Shown here piece by piece: positions 22,991 through 34,115 of a stretch of DNA of 64,000 bases. The stretch's first letter is position 1. Every line of letters starts with the position of its first letter. This stretch comes from Pisaster brevispinus (lineage: Eukaryota; Echinodermata; Asteroidea; Forcipulatida; Asteriidae), in the NCBI GenBank assembly GCA_023634235.1, contig JAMKCF010000001.1, positions 2,964,606 through 3,028,605 on the forward strand, written 5' to 3'. Position numbers and translations under genes: made by a program. The notes below the pieces were generated by a model. That model was not told the DNA's origin. It was given only the letters and a program-made list of their open reading frames with translations, and searched no databases.

Positions 22991-23137
22991 ATAGCGCGCT
23001 TCTAATCCAAGATGGCGTGCTTCTTATCCAAGATGGCGCGCTTCTAATCCAAGATGGCGCGCTTCTTATCCAAGATGGCGCGCTTCTAATCCAAGATGGC
23101 GCACTTCTTATCCAAGATGGCGCGCTTCTAATCCAAG
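22991..23137 (+). repeat. 21-bp minisatellite, 7 units, each with a YY1-like CCAAGATGGCG
   Basis: Seven tandem 21-mers ATGGCGCGCTTCTWATCCAAG. Units alternate between CTAATCC and CTTATCC, so the array has a 42-bp higher-order period. Copy B has only two units (29352-29393). Confidence 0.95.
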
Positions 23138-23168
23138 ATGGCGATCATAACGATCATTATAGTATAGA

Positions 23169-23587
23169 AGATTATTTATTTCAAACCCGGGTCTCTGCTC
23201 TGTACAACTCATGTCAACGCTGATGATGGAGCTAGTTAGAGCCGGTCGCGAGCCGGGGGTGCACAGGACGAGGTTTGGACTGATAGTAATACATCGCTCA
23301 TAATGGACCACTAACTCGGTGTAAATTGTGTTTTTCATTATAAGATGGTTCTGCTGACAGCGGTCTCATGTTCCTGCCGGGTGACGCTTTCATGCTTTCA
23401 GTCTCAAAGTAGGCCTACGCGTTTGAATATCTCTTCCCTCGGAAAACCAAAATTCGAATTAATCTCAAATATTCTCAAGGGAAAGTGGTCTTAAAAACTT
23501 CATATTACGATACTTACTATTATTACAGTGTATTATGTTTTTATTTTTTTCAGCTCACGGGGGTGGGGGTGCTTTGTGTTACTGCGA
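23169..23587. other. non-coding stretch, no gene recognised
   Basis: Nothing recognised between repeat copy A and the palindromic repeat. Confidence 0.4.
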
Positions 23588-23690
23588 TTCCAACAATAGT
23601 TGGGACGCCCCAACTTTAACACTCAAGTTGGGACCAGTCCCAACTATAGTTGGGACGATTGTCAAGTTGGGACGGAACACCCACAGGCAA
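23588..23690 (+). repeat. TTGGGAC palindromic repeat, copy 2
   Basis: Inverted relative to 21165-21256, with the same CCCAACTATAGTTGGG palindrome and the same order of TTGGGAC units. Together the two copies bracket repeat copy A. Confidence 0.75.
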
Positions 23691-24540
23691 ATGTTTGGTC
23701 AAAGAAGGCGAGTCATGTACGTGCTGTTTACGGGCTCTTTCAATGCAATTGGTTAAACGTTGGGTTCGCGAAAATGCATATCATTTCGTTAAATTGCGTA
23801 TTTTGGGGAGACTTCAACTTACACATTATGTAAAAATCATATAGTAACTGAACAATGACTGGTCAATGACTGTGGTCATTCAATGTACATGCCTCTCTTA
23901 TCCGTGCCAAAAGGTGGCGCTCTCATGATATATCTTGACTCAATGGAAACGTGCAATTACTTTGACAATATTGAAAAAGCAACGTCAATATACATAAACC
24001 AAAATACTACTAGCAATACTTTAAACAAAGTTTCATAGCCACCTTCAGTTGTTGCTGCTTGCTCAATCTCTGCACAGAAGAAAAGCTGAGACGGGGACTC
24101 TCTCAATCCTGCAGAACACGTCATCTCTGTTAAACAGGAGTAGTAACAAGAGGGTAGTAAGAATAATGTGATTTTGAAGAGATACAGCGCCACCAAGTGT
24201 TTGGCCACGGTGGTAGACCCCAATTAAAAAACTGACTGAGGCATTGCAATGAGCCTCGTTATTATTACGGAGGGCCAAAAATGATACAAAAGACAGATTT
24301 AAGGGTCAATATTCATAAGGGTTGTTACAATAGGGTCCCGTTTTAAGTCGAAAACAAATTGACCCATTTTCAGGTAAGGAAATTATGTAGTAATGTAGCT
24401 CCCTCTCTATAAATCATTTCGAAAGCTCGAATAGTTATTGTGAGAGCCAGAATGAAACTGTTATAACTCCTCGAAATAAATTAGTAGGAATTGATACCGT
24501 ACACTGTACACCAAAGTATCGACCGACGAGAGCGCCCGCA
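23691..24540. other. non-coding stretch, no gene recognised
   Basis: Small ORFs on both strands are unremarkable. No repeat is recognised. Confidence 0.4.
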
Positions 24541-24846
24541 ATGCTCTCCTTTCGGACTTCACTTAATCCTGTAGACTTGGAAGATCTCAGTAGCCAGTTA
24601 CTTCCTGAAGAACTTGACCAAAAACATCTTCCCAAGAACCCCGAACCCTCAAAACACAGTGCTCCGCCGGCCCCCGGCCTGCTACCACACCAGCCCCTAC
24701 TGGTAGACCGAAAGACCCAGCGACGCTCTAATGACCCCCCGGGAGGTCCGCCCGAATTGGTTGCGCTTTCCAAGAAGCGAACATTGGGCACGGCCCTCCC
24801 CACAGCCACCGCCCCCACTAGACCGTATACACATGACGTTATTTGA
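24541..24846 (+). CDS. unassigned proline-rich 101-codon ORF
   Basis: The frame encodes a hydrophilic, proline-rich, basic peptide with an acidic leucine-rich start and a PPAPGLLPHQPL stretch. Base composition is clearly higher in G+C than the surroundings, as coding DNA or a transposon piece might be. A 127-codon frame on the opposite strand (24435-24818) overlaps it, and either or neither may be real. No family is recognised, and a partial exon is possible. Confidence 0.2.
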   Translation: MLSFRTSLNPVDLEDLSSQLLPEELDQKHLPKNPEPSKHSAPPAPGLLPHQPLLVDRKTQRRSNDPPGGPPELVALSKKRTLGTALPTATAPTRPYTHDVI

Positions 24847-25215
24847 GTAGGGCGCCCTCACCTAGAGGTCAAAAGGAGGTTGTTCATTTGCCAATCCTGT
24901 GCGCCGCGCGTACAAAACTGTGCGTTTCCATTGTTACATCATCGGTTTACCTCTACGATGGCTGCTTGATGACATCAATGCAAACGGTCTATAAGTGACC
25001 ACCCCCTCAACCCATCATAACATTTCTCAGCCCCGTCAAAGCCCCCAAACCCCCAAAACAAATCACTCGCAAATTCACAGCGAACAACCCTGGACTTGTC
25101 AAACAGCTCAAGCCTATGCGTATTAGCCATCTACTCAAAAAAGCATGCAGCCGAGGATTCAAAAACTGATAAAAATAAACTTGACGTGTAACTCTTTTCC
25201 TCATGAATCCTTATC
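24847..25215. other. non-coding stretch upstream of piggyBac copy 1
   Basis: No gene recognised. A piggyBac left end with TTAA target was looked for but not found. Confidence 0.4.
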
Positions 25216-27290
25216 CCTTTCAGTACCGCTGAGAAAGATGTTCTCAAAAAGGCAGTCCACTTCGTGACCACTGAGTCCTCATGGCACTGAACTACTTCCT
25301 CTCTTGTATACCATGGAGGCTCATAGGCACACGCACCAACAGGAATTTCTCATAATGTAAATTGCGCCCTCAATCCCACGCATGCCCCGCCGGCGCGTCA
25401 CCCCGTCCATTGTAAGTGCAGCAAGCAGCCACGACATCTTCATGCAAGGATTCTGACATGGCCAATAAAAATGCTAACATTTTGGACGAAATCTTTGCCG
25501 ATAGCGGGTCCGACATGTCCTCTGACGATGATTCTCCACATGTGTCGGAAGAAGACAGCGATGATGAGGCCATCGCCTCCACATCGACATCCAAGAAGCC
25601 GAATTTCCAGTGTGGATGGCGTGAAGCAAAGTCTTACACTCGGCGACCGCTTGTGCAATTTACAGCAAACACCAGGGCTGCTGAAGACTTCTGTGGGTTC
25701 TCACCCATACAAATCTTCAAACTGCACTTTTGTCAAGCAGTGTGGCAGATGATGGTAGATGAGACCAATCGTTATGCTGACCAAACTTTGGGTGCGGGTG
25801 CAGAAAATCAGCGTGCTTGGAGACCAACTAATGTACCTGAAATTATGGCATTCGTGTCCCTACTTCTTTGCATGGGAATCAACAAAAGGCCTCGATACTC
25901 CATGCATTACTCCAGGTCTAAAGTTCTACGAAGTCCCCTGTACTCGGCAACCATGGCTTGTAACCGATTCACTGCAGTCCTTCGATTTTTCCACCTCGCC
26001 AACAACAGAGATGTGGAGAACGACTCCCCCCGTGACAAACTTTATAAAGTACGCCCACTGTTATACATTGTACAACCATCAATCCTGCGGTGTACCAGCC
26101 TGGATAGAACCTTTCAACAGACGAGACTATGGTAAAGTTCAAAGGACGACTCGGCTTCAAACAGTACAAGCCACGAAAGGCCGCCAAATGGGAATTGAAA
26201 TGTTTTTCATTGAACGAATCAGACACGTGGTACACACGGGCCTGGAAACATACCATCCATCCGATCTTGGGGCACCAGGCAAGGTAGGTAGTCTTGAACC
26301 TTTTGCAGGGACTCGAACATAAAGGACATTTCATCTACATGGCCAATAGTTTACTAGCCCGGCTCTGTTCTCCAAGTTGTCTGAGCTAGGATTCGGAGCT
26401 TGGGGAACTGTGCGCTATACCACCCTAGGAATACCCGATGTTGCAAACCCCAAGAAGTTCCCCCTGAAAAGAGGAGCTGATCCTCAATTTAATCAGAAAG
26501 CAGGCCAACTATGCGTTATGTGGCAGGACACAAAACGTGTCACTCTCCTGTCAAACTATGGCGATTGCAGTGTCACTAGTAAACAGATTCGCAGCCGGAA
26601 AACTTCAACAGGACATCGGGGATATCCAAAAACCGTGCATTGACGATTATATACGTGGGAGGTACTGGTTTAACAGGACAATTGTGCACGTACTATACTC
26701 ACAGCCACAGAACAATAAAATGGTGGAAACGAGTATTTATCACGATCCTCGACATCTGTTTGTTTAATGCTAATGTCGCATGCAACAGCATCCCTACAAA
26801 CCAAAAGCTTGTCTACTTTGGATTTCCGGGTCAAGTTGATGGAGGGACTTATTTCCACCTCGAAAACAAACTCGCATGATATGTAAACAATGTGTAAAGC
26901 CAATGTGTGTTATACCATGCTTTGAGAAAGCGATAAATTTAATCAAATTCTTTAGGAACACCTCCGCTGCAACTTCCACACCTAGCGATTAATTTGTAAT
27001 CAAATATTTTAGGAACACACCCCCCGATGCAATTTCCACACCAAACAAATATTTTTTTAGGAACAGCCCCTCCGCTGCAATGTTGAATCTCACAAGCGCA
27101 TGCCAGTCAACTGTCATGTGTTTCAAACGCCTTTTTAAGCCAGCACTTTAGATTTTCCGCACCAACACAGTTGCCAACAATGAGGCGGGGGGGGGGGGAT
27201 GCTTCGAAGGAAAAATATAGCACTCTTGGGATTCCTTACTTACATATTGGTTCATGATAGGTATAAATGTGTACAGCTGTTTTCCTCTGA
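25216..27290 (+). mobile_element. piggyBac-type DNA transposon, copy 1 (decayed)
   Basis: Homology with copy 2 sets the limits. It starts at CAGTACCGCTGAGAAAG in the 5' non-coding part and ends after the TTACATATTGGTTCATGA block, near the GTGTGTACGAATAATAG tail. Terminal inverted repeats and TTAA duplications could not be recognised. A G-run lies at 27185-27199. Confidence 0.8.
25458..26900 (+). pseudogene. piggyBac transposase pseudogene (copy 1)
   Basis: The ATG at 25458 opens an acidic N-terminus (DEIFADSGSDMSSDDDS) as in many piggyBac transposases. The domain DDE_Tnp_1_7 follows: RYADQTLGAG, NVPEIMAFVSLLLCMGINKR, FHLANNRD and RDKLYKVRPLL. The frame breaks near 26090, and the remainder is spread over other frames (DETMVKF at 26120, then GFGAWGTVRYTTLGIPD from about 26392 and VTLLSNYGDCSVTSKQIRSR near 26540). 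Of the catalytic aspartates, the first remains (DET, out of frame), the second reads MAN instead of MDN (26339-26347), and the third reads GGTG instead of GGTD (near 26665). The C-terminal cysteine finger is partly present (CKQCVKPMC-like near 26885). The enzyme is certainly dead. Confidence 0.92.
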
Positions 27291-27805
27291 CATTAAAAGT
27301 GTGTACGAATAATAGTTTTGGTTTTATCAGTCATTTTGTCAAAGATCATAATGTGCGTAATCAAAAACTTGTGTTTATTTTTGAATTCAGAAAGAACATT
27401 CCAGAGGGAAACATTTTCAGGCAGGTATGTATGAATATCAGCTTGAGAAATGTTAAGCTTTCACATTGAAACGACTCAATTTGGAACTTATTGGTCATAA
27501 TATCAAACCTAGAATATACGTTTAAGACATGTAACAAGGCAATTCAGAGGAAATTAAATAGTAAAAGGCAATATGCCAAAGGAAGCGGTCATTTCATCAT
27601 ATACTTCATTGTACAAGTTGCCTTCTGTGACTAGGACCTAGGCTAACCCCAATCTGCCTTGTGAGGGCGCTGTAACCTAAAACTTTACAACATACTCTTG
27701 GTAACCAAGTAGTCATGTCGATGAAATGTCTCTGGGTCACCATTGCATTAGTTGCAATTATCTCTTGGCACTGAAAGGGTAATACAAGTATTAATTTCAC
27801 TAACA
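27291..27805. other. non-coding stretch, no gene recognised
   Basis: No coding region or repeat recognised between piggyBac copy 1 and repeat copy B. Confidence 0.4.
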
Positions 27806-29428
27806 ACTAGCGGGATGCCGCGCTTCGAGCGATTCTTGCGTAGAAAATGCAGCAAATTTAATGTGGGGTGGGGGGGGGGTAACTGGAGGGACACCCGGAG
27901 GTAATCATTTTGTAGAATTGGCTTGGTAACGGTAGGTAAAATCGGTACGCAATGTTGTTTTGTCTTATGACAAAATTGTGACCACCATGCAAAAGTTGTT
28001 GAGTGGGGTCGAAACGTCGCCTGCCCTCCTGACCATTCTTGTCCCCTTTCTCCAACTACGAAGCATAATTTGGGGGTGTATGGCCGGAGATGAGTTGTAA
28101 TTTTGGGGAAGGATTTACTTAGTAATGATGCATGCTTGGCATGATCATTTGTATGATTTTTCATGATGTTAAAACTTGTGTTGAGCGACTAAATGCCTAT
28201 AAAGCAATCCACTGGTTTCTTTGAATAGAAATTAGGCTTCTGTGCTCCTGTATATATTTTTGACTTGATTTTCTGTAATTCTGTATTTCTTTGTTTCTCT
28301 TTATCTTTATTTGTTAAAAGTGTCTTTGTCTCGACACCTTTTCTATATCCGTGTTTTGCCGTTTGTTTCTTTGTATCATGGCTAGGCCCCTCCTACTTTT
28401 CATTACTCTCTCGGTATATTTCAGTTTCATTGTTTGTCTTTATTTCTGCATTTGTGTGTTGTCTGCGTTGTTTTTTGTCTTGTTATTTATTTGTTTGTTG
28501 ATTTCAAGGGCAACGTGTCCCCACCAATGCTGGCCATGACTACATACTGCTTCTCTTTATTTTATGTTGTTATGAAGTAAATGAGTAAGCAATTTATCGA
28601 TTTATGAAACAAATAATAGAGGAGAAACATAAAAATGAGACATAGGAGGCCATTTCAATATAAAAAAAATTACCTGGATGACAAAGTTTCATTCACAGAA
28701 ATGTGCAGTATCCTTATAAATGTGGAAATTTTTCGCACTTTCGAGTATAATTTTAATTCAATCATCTCATAGTCATTGTTGAATTAATTTTATTCCCTGC
28801 ACTTAGCATTTCCCCGCCAGTTGACTAAGTGTCGTTCCCGAATCCTAAAAAAAACATAACACACTGCTACTATACACACTTATGTAATTGGCAAAACCCC
28901 CATTCATGTTTTGAACATGCCAAATTTTAATTCAATCATCTCAGTCATTGTTGAATTAATTTTATTCACTGCACTTAGTATTTCCCCGCCACTTGACTAA
29001 GTTTCGTTCCCGAGTCCTACAAAAAACATAACACACTGCTACTACACACTATTGGCAACCCCCCCCCCATTTATGTTTTGAATATGCCAAATTTATCCCG
29101 AAATCAACACCCACAAATCATCTGGCCCTCAAGCAAGCTCTGCTAGCTACAGACAAAATAACCCCGCCGCAAAAAAAACACATGCGTGAAACACGCAAGG
29201 GCTGACCAATGCGGGTGTCCAGCTACCGTTGCACGCTTTCGCGGGGAGACGTCGGAACACCAATGCAGACCCCAACCATCCCACGGGTACCCCGACATCG
29301 ACCCAAGGACGCATCAACTCAGCAGGGTGGGGGCGCCAGTCGACGTAAAAAGATGGCGCGCTTCTAATCCAAGATGGCGCGCTTCTAATCCAAGATGGCG
29401 ATTTAACGATCATTATAGTATAGAAGAG
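27806..29428 (+). repeat. 1.6-1.8 kb dispersed repeat, copy B
   Basis: Same order and orientation as copy A (21372-23168). It starts near ACTAGCGGGATGCCGCGC and ends at CATTATAGTATAGAAGA. It lacks the 205-bp MITE, has an extra T-rich stretch around 28270-28500, and an internal duplication (about 28740-28830 repeated at 28925-29010, sharing ATTTCCCCGCCA(G/C)TTGAC). Two units of the 21-bp repeat lie near its end. Confidence 0.85.
29352..29393 (+). repeat. 21-bp repeat, 2 units (copy B)
   Basis: Two ATGGCGCGCTTCTAATCCAAG units, against seven in copy A. Each junction forms CCAAGATGGCG. Confidence 0.9.
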
Positions 29429-31092
29429 CGAGCTCGGGCGGGCGACAAGAGTGACTAGACTGTGCGCCGTGTGTGACGTAACTCGCTCAAATTGACTATC
29501 TCGACCATGCTCCAGTGCATGGTCGATCTAGTCAGTCTCCCTGTGTTCTATGGTTTCTGGTAAGTCTAGTCACTCTGGTCGCCCACCCGAACTTGCTCAT
29601 AGATGACTCTGTCACTGCTAACTCTCAACACCGGAGGGCGCTCCTCTTCCATCCCGTGCAAGGAAGGCCCTTCCTTGCCTCATCGTCAGAAAACTATTGT
29701 TTTGCACTCTGCATTCCCAACCTGCGCGCGCAATAGCTACATTTTGTCGGTGAGGGCGCACTGTCATTATATAATTATGTCTGTACTGTGGCTGCATGCT
29801 GGCTCGTTACATGAGTGTTAGAGACTTCACACGAGAAAGGGAATTGAAGCAAGTGTACCCGAAACGCTGCCTTTCAAACTTATATTGAAAGGCTTCATTA
29901 TATCCCCAATGTCGTTTTCCTTCAAGCGACCAACAGCCTCGGCAAAAATTGTGGTTGTTTGAAACTCTGGCCGTGCTCTCCTCATTGCGCTCCCAGCCCA
30001 GCACGGGGCTCGGGAGTAACAACCCTCATACAAAAAAATATATCAACATTTTTGACTGCCAAGTTGTTCTCGAAGGTCACATTCTTGAACATCGACTTTA
30101 ACAATAGCCTTTACCACATGTACATTGTGCTCATTCCTCAAAAGGACTGTACGGCTCTGGCAGCCATTCGAGCCCTTTTTAATAACCTCTGTGGGTTTTG
30201 TTGTTGTTCCGGTTGTGTATTATCGAATGCAACATTTGAAACTCCATGCATTTTCCTCAAAGTGTGATGTTTTTGGATGCGATGTTTTTATCCTAAAAAC
30301 AAAAACAGATTTGGCAGAAAAAAATGAGGTGTGTTTTCATGACACGTACAGAGGATTCTTTATACAAACTTAAGAAAACAATTTGAGTCGGTCAACATTT
30401 CAAAATTTAGGTGAGTTGGCGTGCAATGACCGACATATGACAAGTAAATACGGATAGAAAACGAGAGGACACGGGACTACAAGATTGAAATACCACTACC
30501 GTCCCTTTGGCACTCATGGTTATTTACAAGCAACAACTTTGCATTAAAACATAACGTATAAATAAACTGATCTAAAGGGGTTTAAATACACATCTAAAGA
30601 AAAGGGAAACAAAAACAAGCATTGAAAATAACTGTACTTGGCTGTGCCATCATTTATGACAAGTCAGACAAGCATACTGACAGTATAAAGCTAATCACAA
30701 AATGGCACTGACTCTTGCAGCAGAATCATTTTCCTCAAAAGAAATGTCCCAACCTACGCAAACTCCACTCTTGTTTTGTTGACTATGGGGGACTCACGAC
30801 TGTAAACTGATAGCGTTTTACATGGGCCCAGACATACGTTATTGCTAGGTTCAACAGTTCGGGTGCAGAGTTACTAAAATGACCTTTTCCCAAAGGAATG
30901 TTTTTACTTTGACTGTTATATTTTTTGCAGTTCACTGAACATGGACTACGTACTTGATGTGGGTTAGCACTACACAGAGTTACAGTTTTAATGTCTCGCT
31001 CAGCGTGAAAGGATTGGATTTCGCATATTTGTGTCAAAAGTCATTGAACAAGGAATATGCTAAGATCAATCAACTTGTGAGGTCTGTTACAG
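29429..31092. other. non-coding stretch, no gene recognised
   Basis: Many ORFs of 60-100 codons on both strands, none with recognisable features. Confidence 0.4.
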
Positions 31093-31277
31093 ATTTAATC
31101 TAAGATGGAGGGCTCCATGGTTGGCTATACTGGCAGCTTTCTCATCTGAATTGGTTTATTACGGTGTGCTGAAGAGTCTGGCAATGACGGTACAGATCTT
31201 ACAGGAGCAATTCGATACTCACACCTGGCTAGTGGGGAGGATGCTTGCCATTCTGGACGCTAGTATGAATTTTGCAG
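31093..31277 (+). pseudogene. exon resembling the first transmembrane exon of an SLC16/monocarboxylate transporter
   Basis: After an acceptor-like TCTGTTACAG, the frame from 31094 reads WLAILAAFSSELVYYGVLKS, then an EQFDTHTWLVGRM loop and ILDASMNFAG, ending at a GCAG|GTGCGT donor in phase 1. In SLC16 proteins TM1 has the form DGGxGWxVxxAxF...GVLKSxGVF, followed by F...TxWI and ...FAGP. The DGG of the signature is visible here, but in a different frame (DGGLHGW), so a small insertion/deletion has probably broken the start. I read this as a decayed transporter exon. A functional, divergent exon is less likely. Confidence 0.45.
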
Positions 31278-31429
31278 GTGCGTCCTGAACAGGTCTCTAC
31301 TTTCCTTATCAAATCTTAGTATTTAAAAGCGTCCAAGCACATAGGTGTTTTGTGTATTCTAAATAATAAATAAATATTCACTTCTTGTTGGCGAGGTCTA
31401 TTTTGAATTCTCCAACAAACAACTGCCGT

Positions 31430-32270
31430 GGTATCAACCTAGATAAAACTTCTGAGGTTGACAATGCAACTCTTTGTAGCCCGGCCGGGACGAGATTGGC
31501 ATACGAGGCTGTCAATGCATCTCGTTGTAGCCAGGCTAGGACGAGTAGACATCTGAGGTTGTCAATGCATTTTTTTATATCCAGGCTATAGGACAAGTAG
31601 ACGTCTGAGGTTGACAACACATCGATCTCTTTGTAGCCAGGCTAGGACGAGAGACATCTGAGGTTGACGATGCATATCTGTAGCCAAGCTAGGACGAATA
31701 GACTTCTGAGGATGTCAATGCATCTCGTTGTAGGCAGGCTACGGCGAGTAGACATCTAATTGACAATGCATCTCATTGTAGCCAGGCGAGGACGAGTAGA
31801 CATCTGCCTTGGTAACAAATGACCCAGATAAAACTTCTGAGGTTGACAATGCATCTCTTTGTAGCCATTAGATGTTCACAATGCTTATATCTGTAGCCAG
31901 GCTAGGACGAGTTGACATTAGATGTTCGCAATGCATCTCTTTGTAGCCAGGCTAGGGCGAGCAGACTTCTGAGGTTGGCAATGCATCTCATTTTAGCCTG
32001 GATAGGACGAGTAGACACCTGCGGTTGACGATGCATCTATCTGTAGCCCAGCTAGGACGAGTTGACATCAGTAGTTGACAATGCATCTCTTTGTAGCCAG
32101 GCTAGGACGAGTAGACATCAGATGTTCACAATGCATCTCTTTGTAGCTAGGCTAGGACGAGTAGACATCCGATGTTCACAATGCTTATCTATAGCCAGGC
32201 AAGGACGAGTTGACATCAGATGTTGACAAGGCAAGGCATCTCATTGTAACCAGGCTAGGACGAGTAGGCA
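31430..32270 (+). repeat. minisatellite, unit about 50 bp, roughly 16-17 units
   Basis: Consensus pieces: GGTTGACAATGCATCTC, TTTGTAGCCAGGCTAGGACG, AGTAGACATCTGA. Units vary by substitutions and small deletions. It lies between the two transporter-like exons, that is, in the presumed intron. Confidence 0.93.
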
Positions 32271-32488
32271 GCTCGTGGCGTCGAACAATAACGGAAACTG
32301 ACACTCCGTCTCCAAAAATTTTAACCATCCATTGTATTACAAAAAAAAATCATTAATAAAATGTATGTATATTTTCCCCCATTTCGGTCAAAAAACATAT
32401 TTTCCCCATACTTTCAGTGTTCGTTATTCAAGTACTATAAAACTTTGCAACATTGTTTACTTTGACATAATCAACAGCATGACTTCAG

Positions 32489-32598
32489 AACTGGGGTCAC
32501 TGTTGTCGCGCAACACCCCCTTGGAAAGGAAGTTGCTAAGCAGCTCCCTAGTGAGTATTGGCATGGACGGCCTGACCGGAAAAGCTCTGAGCGGCTAG
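32489..32598 (+). pseudogene. second SLC16-like exon relic
   Basis: After an acceptor-like ACTTCAG, the phase needed to join the exon at 31093-31277 gives LGSLLSRNTPLERKLLSSSL, then VSIGMDGLTGKALSG and a TAG stop. In SLC16 transporters TM1 is followed by ...R(F/Y)xxRxVxxxGxLxxSxGM(V/I)Lxx(F/L)A, and the SLVSIGM block fits that step. The expected G-P after FA is missing and a stop follows early, so decay is likely. The match is short and this call depends on the neighbouring exon. Confidence 0.35.
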
Positions 32599-33475
32599 AG
32601 GCAAATCCGTTGGGATAGCGACATACCGTCCCGATTAAATACATTTTAACTGGATCAAAATAATGGAATCGTTCAACAACAGTTATAAGGCAACAATTCA
32701 ACTGGTTTATTAGTAAAGTATCTCTCTCACCCTGTTCGTCTGACAAAATTGTTCAAATCTACATAGAGTGACCTTCACCTACCAGGGGTCAGTACTTTAA
32801 AACAATAATTAATAACACGTTCTGTTATGTTCTTCGCTGCCCGTCTAGAATTGGTCTAGCGCCCTCTCGTGTTCGCTTGGTTTTTTTTGGCTACGTTAGT
32901 TTTTCTGAAGTTTCATTTTAGTTGAACCACTGCCTGAAAAAGTGTCATTCTTTTCACCTTTTGAAACCGTTTTGTTGACATTAGCAGTTACCAAAAGAAT
33001 AGTGGTTGCTGAATTGACTTTCCCAGACGAGATAAGCAGTACGTATTTTCTAGTTGAGGGCATCTTGAGCCTTAAGAGAGAACAGTTCTGTAAAATAATT
33101 TTCTTGGATTGTCTTTGTGATAATAACGTAATGACTTTGGGACATTTACATGCATTGGGAATTGTGATGTTTGTTTAATTAAGTGGGCATTATTTTGTGA
33201 CCTTTTGACTCATGTACATGTATTCCTGATGTTATTGTGCTAAATCTCAAATCAGCTCTTACGTACTTATAGATACAATGTATTGTACTTAGTTTTATTT
33301 TACTTTCTGTATTTTAAGTTTTACCTTTTGTGGCACACACAAGACGAAGAGAATAATAAAGCAGTCAAAGTTATTTTTGGAGTTAATGGTTATCTTGTTG
33401 GAAAGAGGGCGCCCTGGCACCCCAAGTCCTTCACAAGTTCCTAAGGACATACGAGCATTACAACGCAATCCTTCA
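32599..33475. other. non-coding stretch, no gene recognised
   Basis: A 78-codon ORF at 32942-33178 is unremarkable. No repeat is recognised. Confidence 0.4.
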
Positions 33476-34115
33476 AATAATAATAATAATAGTGAACATT
33501 TATAACGCGCCATGTCTGTCAGACTTGACACTCCTGGCGCGATTTAGAGACAGGCCAAAAATAGTCTTAACTAAACAACAAACCGATTAAGTTAGGAACT
33601 ACGGAAAGAGGTGGTTTTTTATATGAATTTTGAATGTTGCACATGAGGTTTCTTTTTTGAGTTCAGCAGGGAGTCTGTACCAGAGTGAAGGGCCAGATCT
33701 TGAGACTGACCGACTTCCCCAAGAATGCCGTGAATGTGGGATCTGTAGAAGAAGGGCATCAGCAGAGCGGAGTTGACGTGGAGGTTTGTAGAGGCTTATT
33801 AAGTCCTGGATATATGAAGGTGATGTGTTGTGAAGAGATTGGAAGACAAGAAGAATTGTCTTGAAAATAACACGTTCATGAACGGGAAGCCAGTGTAGCG
33901 CCTGGAGAATGGGTGTGATGTGAGATCTCTGCCTTTGGTGAGGGTAACCAATCTGGCCGCTGAGTTCTGCAGCCGTTGGAGACGCCTTAGCTGGTAATCC
34001 GGGAGGTTGATGAAGACGGCATTGCATAAATCGAGGCGAGATGAAATCAGGGAGTGAACCATGCATTCTGTTGCTTTGTGGGTGAGGAACCTACGGATAT
34101 GTGAAGAAAAAAAAA
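33476..34115 (-). mobile_element. 3' end of a CR1/L2-like LINE, frameshifted
   Basis: On the minus strand, HIRRFLTHKATECMVHSLISS and SRLDLCNAVF, then LRRLQRLQNSAARLV, then in another frame ILQALHWLPVHERVIFKTIL, the TSPSYIQDLI block, and GPSLWYRLPAELKK with a terminal FKIHIKNHLF. This is the usual C-terminal order of CR1/L2-type ORF2. One frameshift lies near 33905. The 3' UTR ends in GGCGCGTTATAAATGTT followed by (ATT)n at 33479-33492, the typical 3' tail of this clade. 5' truncated, as is usual. Confidence 0.9.

Larger units (their letters stand above)
21372..23168 (+). repeat. 1.6-1.8 kb dispersed repeat, copy A
   Basis: Begins near ACTAGTGGGGTGC and ends near CATTATAGTATAGAAGA. Long blocks match copy B (27806-29428): GGTACGCAATGTTGTTTTGTC, the GTCGAAACGTCGCCTGCCCTCC block, ACGAAGCATAATTTGGGGGT and the terminal 21-bp repeats. 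No protein-coding region is conserved between the copies, so it looks like a non-autonomous mobile element or a segmental duplication. It has its own MITE insertion, a local duplication (22627-22930) and an expanded 21-bp array. Confidence 0.85.

Noticed and set aside
25759..26322. 187-codon ORF in piggyBac copy 1
   Set aside because: Only its last part is the true transposase frame after a frameshift; the first part is an out-of-frame shadow.
28265..28539. Hydrophobic ORFs in repeat copy B, possible membrane protein
   Set aside because: They come from a T-rich tract present only in copy B; no conserved coding potential.
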